This document shows, one piece after another, positions 22,935 through 30,616 of a stretch of 34,467 nucleotides of DNA. A model generated the notes under the pieces. The model saw nothing but the letters and a program-made list of their open reading frames with translations, was not told the origin of the DNA and searched no databases. The stretch covers positions 1-34,467 of IMG/VR virus record IMGVR_UViG_3300047666_001239, one strand, 5' to 3'. Numbering within the stretch: position 1 is the stretch's first letter; every line of letters begins with the position of its first letter. The DNA is from a virus. The position numbers and the translations under genes were made by a program.

Positions 22935-23038
22935 TGAAGAAGCGCATATGCCTAGCCATTATTGAGGTACTGATTGTATTAGTTGCTTTGGTTAGCTTTT
23001 GTTACGCACTTCATATTGAACAGGTATTAATGCAATGA
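22934..23038 (+). CDS. Single-span membrane mini-protein (34 aa)
   Basis: A 34-aa frame starts at 22934 within the stop of the previous gene (TAATG) and ends at 23038 overlapping the next start (ATGA). The peptide begins MKKRICLAIIEVLIVLVALV and continues SFCYALHIEQVLMQ: two Lys and one Arg, then one hydrophobic helix. Double coupling in an operon strongly suggests real translation. Function is unknown; small early membrane peptides may modulate host envelope proteins. Confidence 0.6.
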   Translation: MKKRICLAIIEVLIVLVALVSFCYALHIEQVLMQ

Positions 23039-23358
23039 CTGATAAAATTATTAAACATAAATATTTCAGTGGTTCACAGCACCGCATGGGCAATGTAGTT
23101 ATGTCGCTTGTAGGTATGGAAGCCAACGGTTTAACCATGGCTGAGCTTGCTGAAAAAGCCAAAGACAGTAAGTCAAACATACTTAAAACATTGCCTAACC
23201 TTGAAGCGATTGGCTGGGTAGAAAAACACCCCAGTAACAATAAAGCTTACCGCCTAACTGCCATGTTTAGCCAAATGGCCAACACCATTCAAATTGGCTT
23301 GCGAACTGCCGTGCAGCAGCTTGAGCAAGACCAACAAAACTACAACAAAATTTACTAG
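23035..23358 (+). CDS. Winged-helix-type early protein
   Basis: A 107-aa protein with an IclR/MarR-like HTH: LTMAELAEKAKDSKSNILKTL at about 33-53, followed by LEAIGWVEKH and a wing (NNKAYRLT). The C-terminal helix is Gln rich. It probably binds DNA, and its place just before the replication genes suggests a control role in the early phase. It ends nine bases before the next start with GGAATTACCC between. The closest family cannot be named with certainty. Confidence 0.65.
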   Translation: MTDKIIKHKYFSGSQHRMGNVVMSLVGMEANGLTMAELAEKAKDSKSNILKTLPNLEAIGWVEKHPSNNKAYRLTAMFSQMANTIQIGLRTAVQQLEQDQQNYNKIY

Positions 23359-23367
23359 GAATTACCC

Positions 23368-24321
23368 ATGTCTGAAGACAACACAAAAGTTACAGATCTA
23401 TCTACAGAACAGCAAAAAGCGATTATTGATACCAAAGAAGTGTTGGCATCTAAGCAAGATGTGTTGATGGCAATTGGTCAAGTTCAAGCTTTCAACAACA
23501 TAAGAAAATATGCGACCGTCGCAGAATTAGTTACTTACCGAAAAATCAAAGAATCTAAGCAATATAAGGGGTTGGTGTATGAAGATGAAAATGGAAAAAG
23601 TGCGACTGTCGCAGATATTAAGGAAGTTTGTACTATTTTTTTTGGTCGTTCATACCGAGCTATGCAAGAAGATGAACAAAACCTAACAATTTTTGGTGAA
23701 GAGTTTTTCAAATCATCAAAAAACATGGGCCTTGGTAACCGTGAACTACGTAAACTTCGTCAACTGCCTAACGAAACTCAAGACTTGATCATCAACAGTG
23801 AAAAGGTTGATTTAAACGACAAAGAAGCAGTTAAAGAATTAATTGAAGATGCTGCTTTTAAATATGCCACTGAAAAACATGAACTTGAACAACAAGTAAA
23901 AGAAGCCAACCAAACTGTTGATGCGGTTCGTGCTAACTCAGCTGAAAAACAACAACAGCTTGACCAGGCTAAAGAGTTAGAAGCTAAGCGCCAGTTTAGC
24001 CAAGCACCTTGGCAACGTGATGCCTTAGACAACGTAAACGCCATGATAGAAGCACGTGCCTATATAACCCAAGGTACAAACCAATTACTTGCGGTACTAA
24101 ATAACCTCAGCAATAACCATGAATTAGACAGCAAGGCTATTGACCTTATAGGCCGTAGTTTACTGACTGAAGCAAAACACAATTTTGACATGGTTAATGA
24201 AATGGCTAACGAGGCTTTTGGCATTTTAGGCAGCAAATATCACCCCGATTTATTTGCCGATGATTTATTTACCCAGCTGCATTCACATGATGAAAGTGAA
24301 GTAATAATTAACGCTGAATAA
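23368..24321 (+). CDS. Early coiled-coil protein of unknown function
   Basis: A 317-aa protein before the transposase gene. It has a globular N-terminal part (about 1-150), a long Gln/Glu/Lys coiled coil (around 165-215) and a helical C-terminal part. Genes of this type stand before tnpA in marine Mu-like prophages and may act in replication or as a DNA-binding accessory, but I know no tested function. In the coding sequence two 13-bp palindromes (TGCGACNGTCGCA) lie at 23511-23523 and 23601-23613, exactly 90 bp apart. A ribosome site, AGGAATTACCC, precedes the ATG. Confidence 0.6.
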   Translation: MSEDNTKVTDLSTEQQKAIIDTKEVLASKQDVLMAIGQVQAFNNIRKYATVAELVTYRKIKESKQYKGLVYEDENGKSATVADIKEVCTIFFGRSYRAMQEDEQNLTIFGEEFFKSSKNMGLGNRELRKLRQLPNETQDLIINSEKVDLNDKEAVKELIEDAAFKYATEKHELEQQVKEANQTVDAVRANSAEKQQQLDQAKELEAKRQFSQAPWQRDALDNVNAMIEARAYITQGTNQLLAVLNNLSNNHELDSKAIDLIGRSLLTEAKHNFDMVNEMANEAFGILGSKYHPDLFADDLFTQLHSHDESEVIINAE

Positions 24322-24354
24322 ACGCAAAAAAAACAACTGATTAGTAGGTGAATT

Positions 24355-26136
24355 ATGATTTCTGACATAGCAATAAGTACGTTAACGCTTTGCGGCGAAC
24401 AGTTACAAAAAGCTGGTAATGGCGAAAAAGGCTCTATTTTATCACGTGTTATGACTGAATTAGGCTGGAGTAAAGACAAGGTTTACCGAAACCTTAAAAA
24501 GCTTGGTTTTGATAGTGGTCGTAAAACCCGTAAAGATGCAGGTACCACAAGCCAAGACATAGGCGCGTTATTAACCCTTGCAGCCGTCAGTAAAACCAGT
24601 GCTAGAGCTAACGGTAAAACGCTAGTAGAAACCACCGACGCAATCAGCATTTTAAGCCAAAATGGTCATGAGTATTTATCACCTAGTTCAGTTAATCGCT
24701 TATTGCGTGAACGCAAGTTAACCGCCAAGCAAACTAAGCAAGACACCACACACGGCCATATTAGAACATTGCATAGTAACCACATGCATGAAGCTGATGC
24801 TTCACTTTGTGTGCTTTATTACCCGCCTAATAGCAAAGGTGTTTGTGTGCAAAAACATACTACCTTTGCTGAGCAATATAAAAACAAACCAGAGCAGCTT
24901 GAAAAAATCAAAAAACTGCGGGTTTGGCGCTATGTGATGGTTGACCATTACAGCGGTTTAATTTCAGTTAAATATTTTGAAAGTGCGGGTGAAAACCAAA
25001 AGATTTTATATACCTTTTTACTGTCTGCTTGGGGCAAAGCAAGTGGCTCTCCTTTTCATGGTTTACCGCAATACCTCTACTGGGATAAAGGCAGCGCCAT
25101 GACCAGTAAAGCAATTAAACATGCGTTAGGTTGTTTAAAGGTAAATCACATTGCGCATACCACCCACTTAGCACGTGCTACGGGCGCTGTTGAAAAAGCC
25201 AATGACATTGTTGAAAAACGTTTTGAAGGTCGTTTGTTTCTTGAGTCGGTTAACAGTGTTGATGAACTAAATGCCATAGCTGTTAAGTGGCAAAACGCTT
25301 ACAACGCTAATTTAATCCCAAATTATAACGCTAAGCATAAGCGCCATGGCATGGCGAGAAATGACGCTTGGTTAACCATAATGCAAGCAGGCAATATTAA
25401 GCATTTACGTGCGTTACCTAACCTTGATTACTGTCGTTATATATTTTCGCATGAGCCTGAAACACGCATTGTTAAACCCGATGGTGAAATTACTTTTGTT
25501 CATCCACAAGTTAAAAAATCGCTTACCTACAGCCTTGCTAACTTAGACGGTATTTCGGCAGGCATTACGGTATTAGTTAGCCCACTTGTTGTGAGTGATG
25601 AGTGTCGCGTATTAGTGACTATTGAAAATAAATTTGGTGAAAATGTTCTACATGAAGTTGCACCGCTTGAGTTCCTTGAAATGGGCTTTCGTGCTGACGA
25701 TGCCATATTTGGTGAAGAGTTTAACACCAGAAAAGACAGCCAAATTGATACCAACCAAAAGCAAATGGACAGACTTGCTTATCCTGGCCTTAGCGATGAA
25801 GACATTGCTAAAGCGAAGAAGAAAAAGGTAATGCCATTCAATGGCGAAATAGATGCTTTAAGCCATATAGCCAACTTAAATGCACCTGCCGCCATTACCC
25901 CCAAAGGTAAAGAATTTACTGTGCCAAACGAGTTTGTACCTGAAACACGTAAACCACTTTCACCACTTGATTTGAAAATAGCCGTAACCAATGCACTGGG
26001 CCGTGATTTAGAAGGGTTTGAGTTTGATGTATTGGCAAGCTATGAAGCGGTTTATTCAGAAGATATTGCCGCTATTGTCGCTGAGCTACATAGCGGCTTA
26101 GCCAAGCCAACGGCAAAAATTGTTCAGTTTAAATAA
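24355..26136 (+). CDS. Transposase TnpA (MuA-like DDE, B3/D3112 clade)
   Basis: A 593-aa transposase. After an N-terminal HTH region comes the rve catalytic core: Asp148 in HEADASLCVLYY, Asp244 in QYLYWDKGSAMTS and Glu280 in RATGAVEKANDIVE, a complete DDE triad. The segments WRYVMVDHYSGLI (191-203) and PFHGLPQYLYW (233-243) place it with B3/D3112-type rather than Mu-type enzymes. It cuts and joins phage ends during integration and replicative transposition. The expected end-binding sites are seen at 34303-34343. The C-terminal domain (about 450-593) would contact TnpB. The gene is intact. Confidence 0.95.
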   Translation: MISDIAISTLTLCGEQLQKAGNGEKGSILSRVMTELGWSKDKVYRNLKKLGFDSGRKTRKDAGTTSQDIGALLTLAAVSKTSARANGKTLVETTDAISILSQNGHEYLSPSSVNRLLRERKLTAKQTKQDTTHGHIRTLHSNHMHEADASLCVLYYPPNSKGVCVQKHTTFAEQYKNKPEQLEKIKKLRVWRYVMVDHYSGLISVKYFESAGENQKILYTFLLSAWGKASGSPFHGLPQYLYWDKGSAMTSKAIKHALGCLKVNHIAHTTHLARATGAVEKANDIVEKRFEGRLFLESVNSVDELNAIAVKWQNAYNANLIPNYNAKHKRHGMARNDAWLTIMQAGNIKHLRALPNLDYCRYIFSHEPETRIVKPDGEITFVHPQVKKSLTYSLANLDGISAGITVLVSPLVVSDECRVLVTIENKFGENVLHEVAPLEFLEMGFRADDAIFGEEFNTRKDSQIDTNQKQMDRLAYPGLSDEDIAKAKKKKVMPFNGEIDALSHIANLNAPAAITPKGKEFTVPNEFVPETRKPLSPLDLKIAVTNALGRDLEGFEFDVLASYEAVYSEDIAAIVAELHSGLAKPTAKIVQFK

Positions 26137-26156
26137 TACGGGTTTAAGGAAGAATT

Positions 26157-27602
26157 ATGAGCGCACTATTAAAACTTCACACAACTACTGAGTTTTTATC
26201 TATCGGCGATGTGATGGCTAAGCATGAAATTATGCAAGCAAGTTTGGTTAGACAATTGGCAGCTGACGGCATGGTATGCAGTAAAGGAACAGTGCGTTTA
26301 TTAATGCAAGGCGGTTGGCCTAAAAAGTTCAGCCAATTAGCAGTAAAAAAATCAATTTTGCGGTTGTTAAATGGCCGCGCAACTCAGGAGGAAATGAACA
26401 TTATGTTCGACAAAGCTGCAGAGCAAAACAGCAAGCCGCAAACCTTTAAAGCATCAACCTTGTTGGGTAAATATAATTTTACTCAACGTGATGGCTGCAA
26501 CGTACTTAAAGAGGCGGGCATAAAACTAAGCCTGCCATCGTTCAATATGTTTTTGAACAATGGCTACACCACTAATGCGTATTCACTCAAAGACATTCAG
26601 CAACCGCTTGAAACATGGCTAGCTAAATTTGCCACCAAACAAGAAATAAAAACAATGTGGGACACAACGGGGAAAGCGCATTTAGGAACCGTTAAAAAAA
26701 ATCTATTAACTAATAATTTTGCTGAAAACTTGGAGCCAGAAATGTTAAGCCAAAAAGCAATGAAGCACTTTCGTGTTTCTCAACATCCTTTTGCTGATGA
26801 AATGCGCGGTATGAATGACTTATTCATGAGTCAACACCATCTTCGAGTACGTGAAGCGATGATACAAGCCGCACAAAACGGCAGTATTTTAGCGGTAGCT
26901 GCTGAGTGTGGTGCGGGTAAAAGTACGTTACGCGAGTGCTTTAACGAGTACACCAAAATTGAAATGCCTAACTTATTAATTATTGAGCCAGAAGTAACCG
27001 ACAAAAAGCTACTAACGGCAGCAATGATTTTTGAAGCGATAGCCGACGAACTAGGGATCACTAATTTACCTGTAGGCCATGAAAAACGCTCACGAAAAAT
27101 TAAACGCGAGCTAATTAAAAGCAGTAAATCAGGTAATAGTCATGTGATTGTTATTGAAGAAGCACACGACTTAAGCAAGTCATTATTGAAGCATTTAAAA
27201 CGTGTTCATGAGCTGCGTGAAGGCTTTAGAAGTTTGCTGGGTATTATTTTGGTTGGCCAAGGTGAGTTAAATAGCAACTTGAATAATTACGATGTTCGTG
27301 AGTTTTCACTGCGCTGTAACGTGATTGATTTACCGCCGCTTGGCCTTTCTATTACTGACTATGTGGCTCATAAGTTTAACCGTAAAGGCGTTGATTACAG
27401 CAAGGTAATTAACCAGGGCGGTATTGATGCCATTAAAGAGCGTTTGCAAGGCGTTACGGGCTTTGGCTTGAAACGTGGCCAAGAATCTAAAGACATGAGC
27501 TATCCGCTAAATGTTAACACCATGCTAGTTAAGGCAATGAACCTCGCCGCGAGTTTGGGCGAGCCGTTGATCACTAGAGAAATTATTGAGCGAATTAAAT
27601 AA
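26157..27602 (+). CDS. Transposition ATPase TnpB (MuB-like AAA+)
   Basis: A 481-aa AAA+ protein directly after the transposase gene. Walker A AECGAGKST is at 249-257 and Walker B HVIVIEEAH at 329-337, followed by an LVGQGELN sensor segment. The N-terminal 200 residues hold small HTH-like repeats, longer than in Mu B (312 aa) and like the B proteins of B3-type phages. It binds target DNA as a filament, stimulates TnpA and gives target immunity. An AAGGAAG ribosome site precedes the ATG. All expected motifs are present. Confidence 0.92.
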   Translation: MSALLKLHTTTEFLSIGDVMAKHEIMQASLVRQLAADGMVCSKGTVRLLMQGGWPKKFSQLAVKKSILRLLNGRATQEEMNIMFDKAAEQNSKPQTFKASTLLGKYNFTQRDGCNVLKEAGIKLSLPSFNMFLNNGYTTNAYSLKDIQQPLETWLAKFATKQEIKTMWDTTGKAHLGTVKKNLLTNNFAENLEPEMLSQKAMKHFRVSQHPFADEMRGMNDLFMSQHHLRVREAMIQAAQNGSILAVAAECGAGKSTLRECFNEYTKIEMPNLLIIEPEVTDKKLLTAAMIFEAIADELGITNLPVGHEKRSRKIKRELIKSSKSGNSHVIVIEEAHDLSKSLLKHLKRVHELREGFRSLLGIILVGQGELNSNLNNYDVREFSLRCNVIDLPPLGLSITDYVAHKFNRKGVDYSKVINQGGIDAIKERLQGVTGFGLKRGQESKDMSYPLNVNTMLVKAMNLAASLGEPLITREIIERIK

Positions 27603-27614
27603 GAGGACACTGAA

Positions 27615-28238
27615 ATGACACAAGTAATAGAAGAAAAACCAAAGTTTTTAATGAATAGCCGAGGCTTTCAAACACCAATTGAAGACATTAAGCCGCAAGA
27701 CTTGCTAAAGCATGATTTGGTAATGCAGCTAACAGCGCAAGCTAAAGAGCAAAGTAAAGCACATGAAGACTTTAAGAAAAGGGTATTCAGTGAAGTTAAC
27801 GACCTTATTGCTTTAGTCGCTGATGAATACGATGTGAGCATTGGCGGGGCAAAAGGCAATGTTTCATTAACAAGTTTTGACCAAAAGAAGAAAATTCAAG
27901 TTGGTATTGCTGACCAAATTTCTTTTGGATCAGAAATTGATATTGCTAAACAACTTATCACTGAAGTTATTGAAGACGAACTAGCAGATACCAGTAGCTT
28001 TATTGCTCAGTTGATGCGTGATGCTTTCGAGTCAGACAAGCAGGGCCTATATAACAAAAACCGTATCTTAGCTCTGCGGAAATACCGTGATGCAAACAAG
28101 TCTGACAAATGGGTCAATGCAATGAAAGCCTTAGATGAAGCCATTATTTGTAGTAATTCTAAAACGTACATTACTTTTCAAGAACGCAATATTCAAGGGG
28201 CTTGGGTGCAAATACCATTGGTAAGTAAGAGCTTATAA
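27615..28238 (+). CDS. DUF3164 early protein
   Basis: A 207-aa protein of the DUF3164 family, found next to the B gene in Mu-like phages. The N-terminus has the NSRGFQTPIEDIKPQDLLKH segment (residues 14-33), the C-terminus NKNRILALRKYRDANKSDKW and the ending YITFQERNIQGAWVQIPL. No enzyme motif or membrane span. Its biochemical role is not known to me. It lies 12 bases behind tnpB with GAGG in the spacer, so it is cotranscribed. A long structured noncoding interval follows. Confidence 0.8.
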   Translation: MTQVIEEKPKFLMNSRGFQTPIEDIKPQDLLKHDLVMQLTAQAKEQSKAHEDFKKRVFSEVNDLIALVADEYDVSIGGAKGNVSLTSFDQKKKIQVGIADQISFGSEIDIAKQLITEVIEDELADTSSFIAQLMRDAFESDKQGLYNKNRILALRKYRDANKSDKWVNAMKALDEAIICSNSKTYITFQERNIQGAWVQIPLVSKSL

Positions 28239-28440
28239 CGCACAACTGCGTGGTCGTTCGCCATGCTGAGTTATTAGCTGTTGCTTATATTACAACGTTG
28301 TTGCGTAACTCAGTGAATAAACGTCTAGCCGGGCTCATAACCCTCCAGTTGGTAACTACGCCAACGGTGACAAAGTAGGACCCCTCAAGCCGCTTAATTG
28401 CGGTTTTTGGGTGAACCCAATTCGGCGGTACTAACCGCTT
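28239..28440 (+). ncRNA. Structured interval, possible phage small RNA
   Basis: This gap has no credible gene but several perfect stem-forming repeats: CTGAGTTA / TAACTCAG (28266-28273, 28306-28313), GTTGG / CCAAC (28348-28352, 28361-28365), the terminator at 28388-28408, TTGGG / CCCAA (28407-28420) and GCGGT / ACCGC (28425-28438). Fourteen bases at 28330-28343, CGGGCTCATAACCC, equal the anticodon arm of bacterial initiator tRNA as I remember it, but no full tRNA cloverleaf can be folded. It may be an RNA with function or an elaborate attenuator before the HU gene. Confidence 0.4.
28388..28408 (+). terminator. Intrinsic terminator before the HU gene
   Basis: The stem AGCCGC / GCGGTT with a six-base TTAATT loop is followed by a run of five T residues (28404-28408), partly within the stem. 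It would end early transcription from the TnpAB-DUF3164 operon or act as an attenuator. The HU and GemA genes then need read-through or their own promoter. Confidence 0.65.
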
Positions 28441-28466
28441 AATAACTAAAAAAGGTAGTAATAACC

Positions 28467-28739
28467 ATGAATAAATCTCAATTAATCGAACAAATTGCTA
28501 GTGTTGCTGAGCTTTCTAAAGCGCAAGCTGAACGTGCATTAAATGCTTTTCTTGGCAGCGTTACCGAAGAGTTAGCCGATGGAGAACAAGTGGCTTTGGT
28601 GGGTTTTGGTACCTTTTCAGTGAGTGATCGCGCAGCAAGAACGGGTCGAAACCCTCAAACAGGTGCAGCCATTGAAATTGCCGCCGCTAAGGTACCTAAA
28701 TTTAAACCAGGAAAAGCACTAAAAGACGTATGTAACTAA
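28467..28739 (+). CDS. HU-family DNA-bending protein
   Basis: A 90-aa HU protein: [20 protein letters not shown] start, the [21 protein letters not shown] arm region (residues 46-66) with the RNPQTG intercalation motif, and the [12 protein letters not shown] end. HU bends DNA; in Mu it is needed to assemble the transposition complex at the left end. Here the phage brings its own copy, also seen in other Mu-like phages. The AAAGGTAG ribosome site lies ten bases before the ATG. The sequence is complete and should be functional. Confidence 0.95.
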   Translation: MNKSQLIEQIASVAELSKAQAERALNAFLGSVTEELADGEQVALVGFGTFSVSDRAARTGRNPQTGAAIEIAAAKVPKFKPGKALKDVCN

Positions 28740-28753
28740 TTTAAATATTTGAT

Positions 28754-28779
28754 GGTAGCCTTTAGCAATAAGGGCTACC
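28754..28779 (+). other. Stem-loop in the GemA leader
   Basis: GGTAGCC (28754-28760) pairs perfectly with GGCTACC (28773-28779), extended inward by two further pairs including a wobble. No T run follows; the GemA ribosome site AGGAGAG starts one base behind it. It could limit HU mRNA decay or control GemA translation. Confidence 0.4.
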
Positions 28780-28791
28780 AGGAGAGAAATA

Positions 28792-29244
28792 GTGACTAAC
28801 AAATTAATCCAAAAAATTAAAATAGCAGAAAAACAGTTTCATGATGACGATGACGACATGAAACGTTTAGTTAAGCGTGAAATAACAGGCGAGGATTCAT
28901 TAATTGATATGACGTTAGCTCAGAAACAAGACGTTCTTGATCACTATAAAAGCCTGGGCTTTGTTGTTCAAACCAAAGCCAAGAAAAAGCTAACCGGGCA
29001 AGCCGCCAAATTATTCAGTATTTGGCAGCAAATGGCTGATTCAAAATTCATTCGAGATCGCCGTTATGCCTCATTAGAAAAATGGGCTGTTGAAAACTGT
29101 AAAGGTGATAACCACGGCACACCTATTAATAAGCTTGAATGGTTCACACCAACCATGCTGCACAACGCAGTAGAGCAATTGAAAGGCTGGCAAAAACGTG
29201 AACAAGACAAAGCTGACGCCAATAAAAATGTAGTGAGTGCATAA
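28792..29244 (+). CDS. gemA: GemA-like regulatory protein (DUF1018)
   Basis: A 150-aa protein of the DUF1018 family that includes Mu GemA. Typical parts are IKIAEKQFHDDDDDMKRLVK, the LTGQAAKLFSIWQQMADSK segment at about 65-83 and the C-terminal LEWFTPTMLHNAVEQLKGW. GemA of Mu alters host gene expression and DNA supercoiling; the molecular action is unclear. The start codon is GTG at 28792 with AGGAGAG at good distance. It is followed after three bases by the Mor/C gene, as gemA-mor in Mu. Confidence 0.85.
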   Translation: MTNKLIQKIKIAEKQFHDDDDDMKRLVKREITGEDSLIDMTLAQKQDVLDHYKSLGFVVQTKAKKKLTGQAAKLFSIWQQMADSKFIRDRRYASLEKWAVENCKGDNHGTPINKLEWFTPTMLHNAVEQLKGWQKREQDKADANKNVVSA

Positions 29245-29247
29245 ATC

Positions 29248-29607
29248 ATGGATAAGCAAGAGCGCAATGGCCAGTTTCTTTTTGACTTACTTCAGTTAAA
29301 TATTGAGTTGTTAAAATCCGCTGGCTTTGAAGAGAAAAAAGCCTTTGATATGGCCTTAGAAACCTGTCAAACATTGACTGGCCGCTACGCTGGCTTGCAA
29401 TTTTATTTCCCTAAAGGAAAAAAATTATTATCCATTATTAACCAGTCAAAAGTATTTCACGAGTGTAACGGCAGAAATGTAGATGATCTCGCCATTAAAT
29501 ATGGCTATTCAGCCGTTCACATTTATCGAATGCTAAGTAATGAATATAAACAGCGCCAAGGCGATATGTTTGACGAAAACCAACCAAGTTTATTAGATAG
29601 AGACTAA
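29248..29607 (+). CDS. Mor/C-family late transcription activator
   Basis: A 119-aa protein with the Mor/C architecture: helical dimerisation region, the strand motif GLQFYFPKGKKLL (residues 49-61), and the HTH RNVDDLAIKYGYSAVHIYRML (in part, LAIKYGYSAVHIYR) at about 76-95. Mor and C of Mu switch on middle and late promoters by binding a dyad upstream of the -35 region. Only one such gene is seen, so it may serve both steps. Its likely targets are the repeated elements at 10564-10621 and 19200-19257. It overlaps no gene and lies three bases behind gemA. Confidence 0.88.
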   Translation: MDKQERNGQFLFDLLQLNIELLKSAGFEEKKAFDMALETCQTLTGRYAGLQFYFPKGKKLLSIINQSKVFHECNGRNVDDLAIKYGYSAVHIYRMLSNEYKQRQGDMFDENQPSLLDRD

Positions 29608-29707
29608 CGAATGGCAATAAATAAAACATGAAAACCTCACACAAGAACAATTAAATACTTCCTACTTAAAAAACTCAGAAACAAATCAAACCAGGAGAAG
29701 AAATGAT

Positions 29708-29908
29708 ATGCATTTAACTACTTGCCCTGTATGTCATAGCAATATTGATTTATTGTCACTTGTTGAAGACAAAGCAAGCAGCGAGCTATTAAGTGAAGTT
29801 GCCAAGCTTGACTCTTGGCTTGCGCCAAGTGTTCTATTATATGTTGGACTCTTTAAACCAGCTAAAAGTAAGCTGAATAACTCACGCGCTTTAAAGCTAC
29901 TAAAATAA
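29708..29908 (+). CDS. Small Cys-motif phage protein
   Basis: A 66-aa protein starting MHLTTCPVCHSNIDLLSLVE, with one CPVC knuckle, then a helical part with WLAPSVLLYVGLFKPAKSKLN. Small proteins of this pattern (CPxC, then 'LGLFRPAKR') stand at the end of the early operon in B3-like Pseudomonas phages. The single Cys pair could bind zinc as a dimer. AGGAG lies ten bases upstream of the ATG. The gap before it (29608-29707) holds only very short frames, one of which (KHENLTQEQLN) may be a decayed small gene. Confidence 0.6.
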   Translation: MHLTTCPVCHSNIDLLSLVEDKASSELLSEVAKLDSWLAPSVLLYVGLFKPAKSKLNNSRALKLLK

Positions 29909-29962
29909 ACGTTAGCCCTTACCAGCAATAACCGTCTTCTATTAAAAGCGTGTGAAGCAACA

Positions 29963-30190
29963 GTGATTAACATTAGAGAAGCCCGCAAAACTCAAAAAGC
30001 AAAACCATTTAAGGATCATGCTTATCTTGAAAGGGTAATTGATAGCATGAGCGAATCATTTGCTGCAGTTAACACTAGCAGCAACAAACTAGGCAAAGCA
30101 GTAATTAAAAAGCAGGGCCACGTAACAACACCTGAAGAAGATCAAGCAGCCCATGAAGCAATGCTAGTTCAGTATGGTTATAGCAAATAA
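29963..30190 (+). CDS. Unknown small early-operon protein
   Basis: A 75-aa, basic and helical protein beginning at GTG (29963) with a weak ribosome site (GAAG), starting MINIREARKTQKAKPFKDHA. The C-terminal part, PEEDQAAHEAMLVQYGY, is acidic. It is the last gene of the early operon; the strong terminator begins at its stop codon. No motif is recognised. The ATG-less start and short length lower confidence, but reading direction and place fit. Confidence 0.55.
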   Translation: MINIREARKTQKAKPFKDHAYLERVIDSMSESFAAVNTSSNKLGKAVIKKQGHVTTPEEDQAAHEAMLVQYGYSK

Positions 30191-30216
30191 AAAAAGGCTC
30201 ATTAAGAGCCTTTTTT
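30189..30216 (+). terminator. Strong terminator of the early operon
   Basis: A perfect stem of A-rich sequence plus GGCTC (30189-30200) with GAGCC plus six T residues (30206-30216) and a five-base loop. It overlaps the stop of the last early gene and works on paper in both directions. It separates phage early genes from the cargo region. Confidence 0.9.
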
Positions 30217-30229
30217 ATATTGGTAATAG

Positions 30230-30308
30230 CCGTTATTGCCACAAAGCGGTCCTAATTTTGACATATATTAATCTCAATAAATGGTCCGCTTAGCCACCAA
30301 AACGGTCA
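30230..30308. repeat. Two imperfect 23-bp direct repeats and an inverted repeat
   Basis: CCGTTATTGCCACAAAGCGG (30230-30249) continues TCC and is similar to 30286-30308, which begins CCGCTTAGCCACCAAAACGG. The pattern CCGNTTA-GCCAC-AAA-CGGTC is shared. AAGCGG (30244-30249) and CCGCTT (30286-30291) also form an inverted repeat. A third related copy lies at 32609-32629, behind the Septu-like genes. The rest of 30217-30573 shows no gene; it is AT-rich and probably holds the promoter of the ATPase operon. Confidence 0.45.
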
Positions 30309-30573
30309 TTCACCTAATTTCATAGATATGATTTAAACATTAGCCGTTGTTCGTTTAGCAATATTTTACTCATTCTTACGCTGTTTTAGACCGGTGTTAA
30401 CACGGAGACATTAAACATCGATATTAAATAAATTCCTTTTGTTTTTATGTCTTAGGATGCTTTACTTATCAAGTAAGTTTTCCTCTATCGCTTACTGTCA
30501 GTATAAAACATCTATAAATAAAACAGTTGCTTGCTTAGATATCTTAAAGCAGACTATGTAATCAACATTGTAT

Positions 30574-30597
30574 ATCAATGACATTGAGGTCATTGAT
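30574..30597 (+). promoter_or_regulatory. Perfect 9-bp inverted repeat in the leader of the ATPase-HNH operon
   Basis: ATCAATGAC (30574-30582) and GTCATTGAT (30589-30597) form a perfect inverted repeat with a six-base centre. It ends 19 bases before the ATPase start. It may be a repressor operator or an mRNA hairpin near the ribosome site. Confidence 0.5.
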
Positions 30598-30616
30598 AAA
30601 TTAGAGCAATATATTC

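Noticed and set aside
28290-28385. Possible tRNA gene because of the CGGGCTCATAACCC identity
   Set aside because: No acceptor stem, no D-arm pairing and no TTCGA T-arm could be assembled around it, so it is not called a tRNA; only the local similarity is reported.
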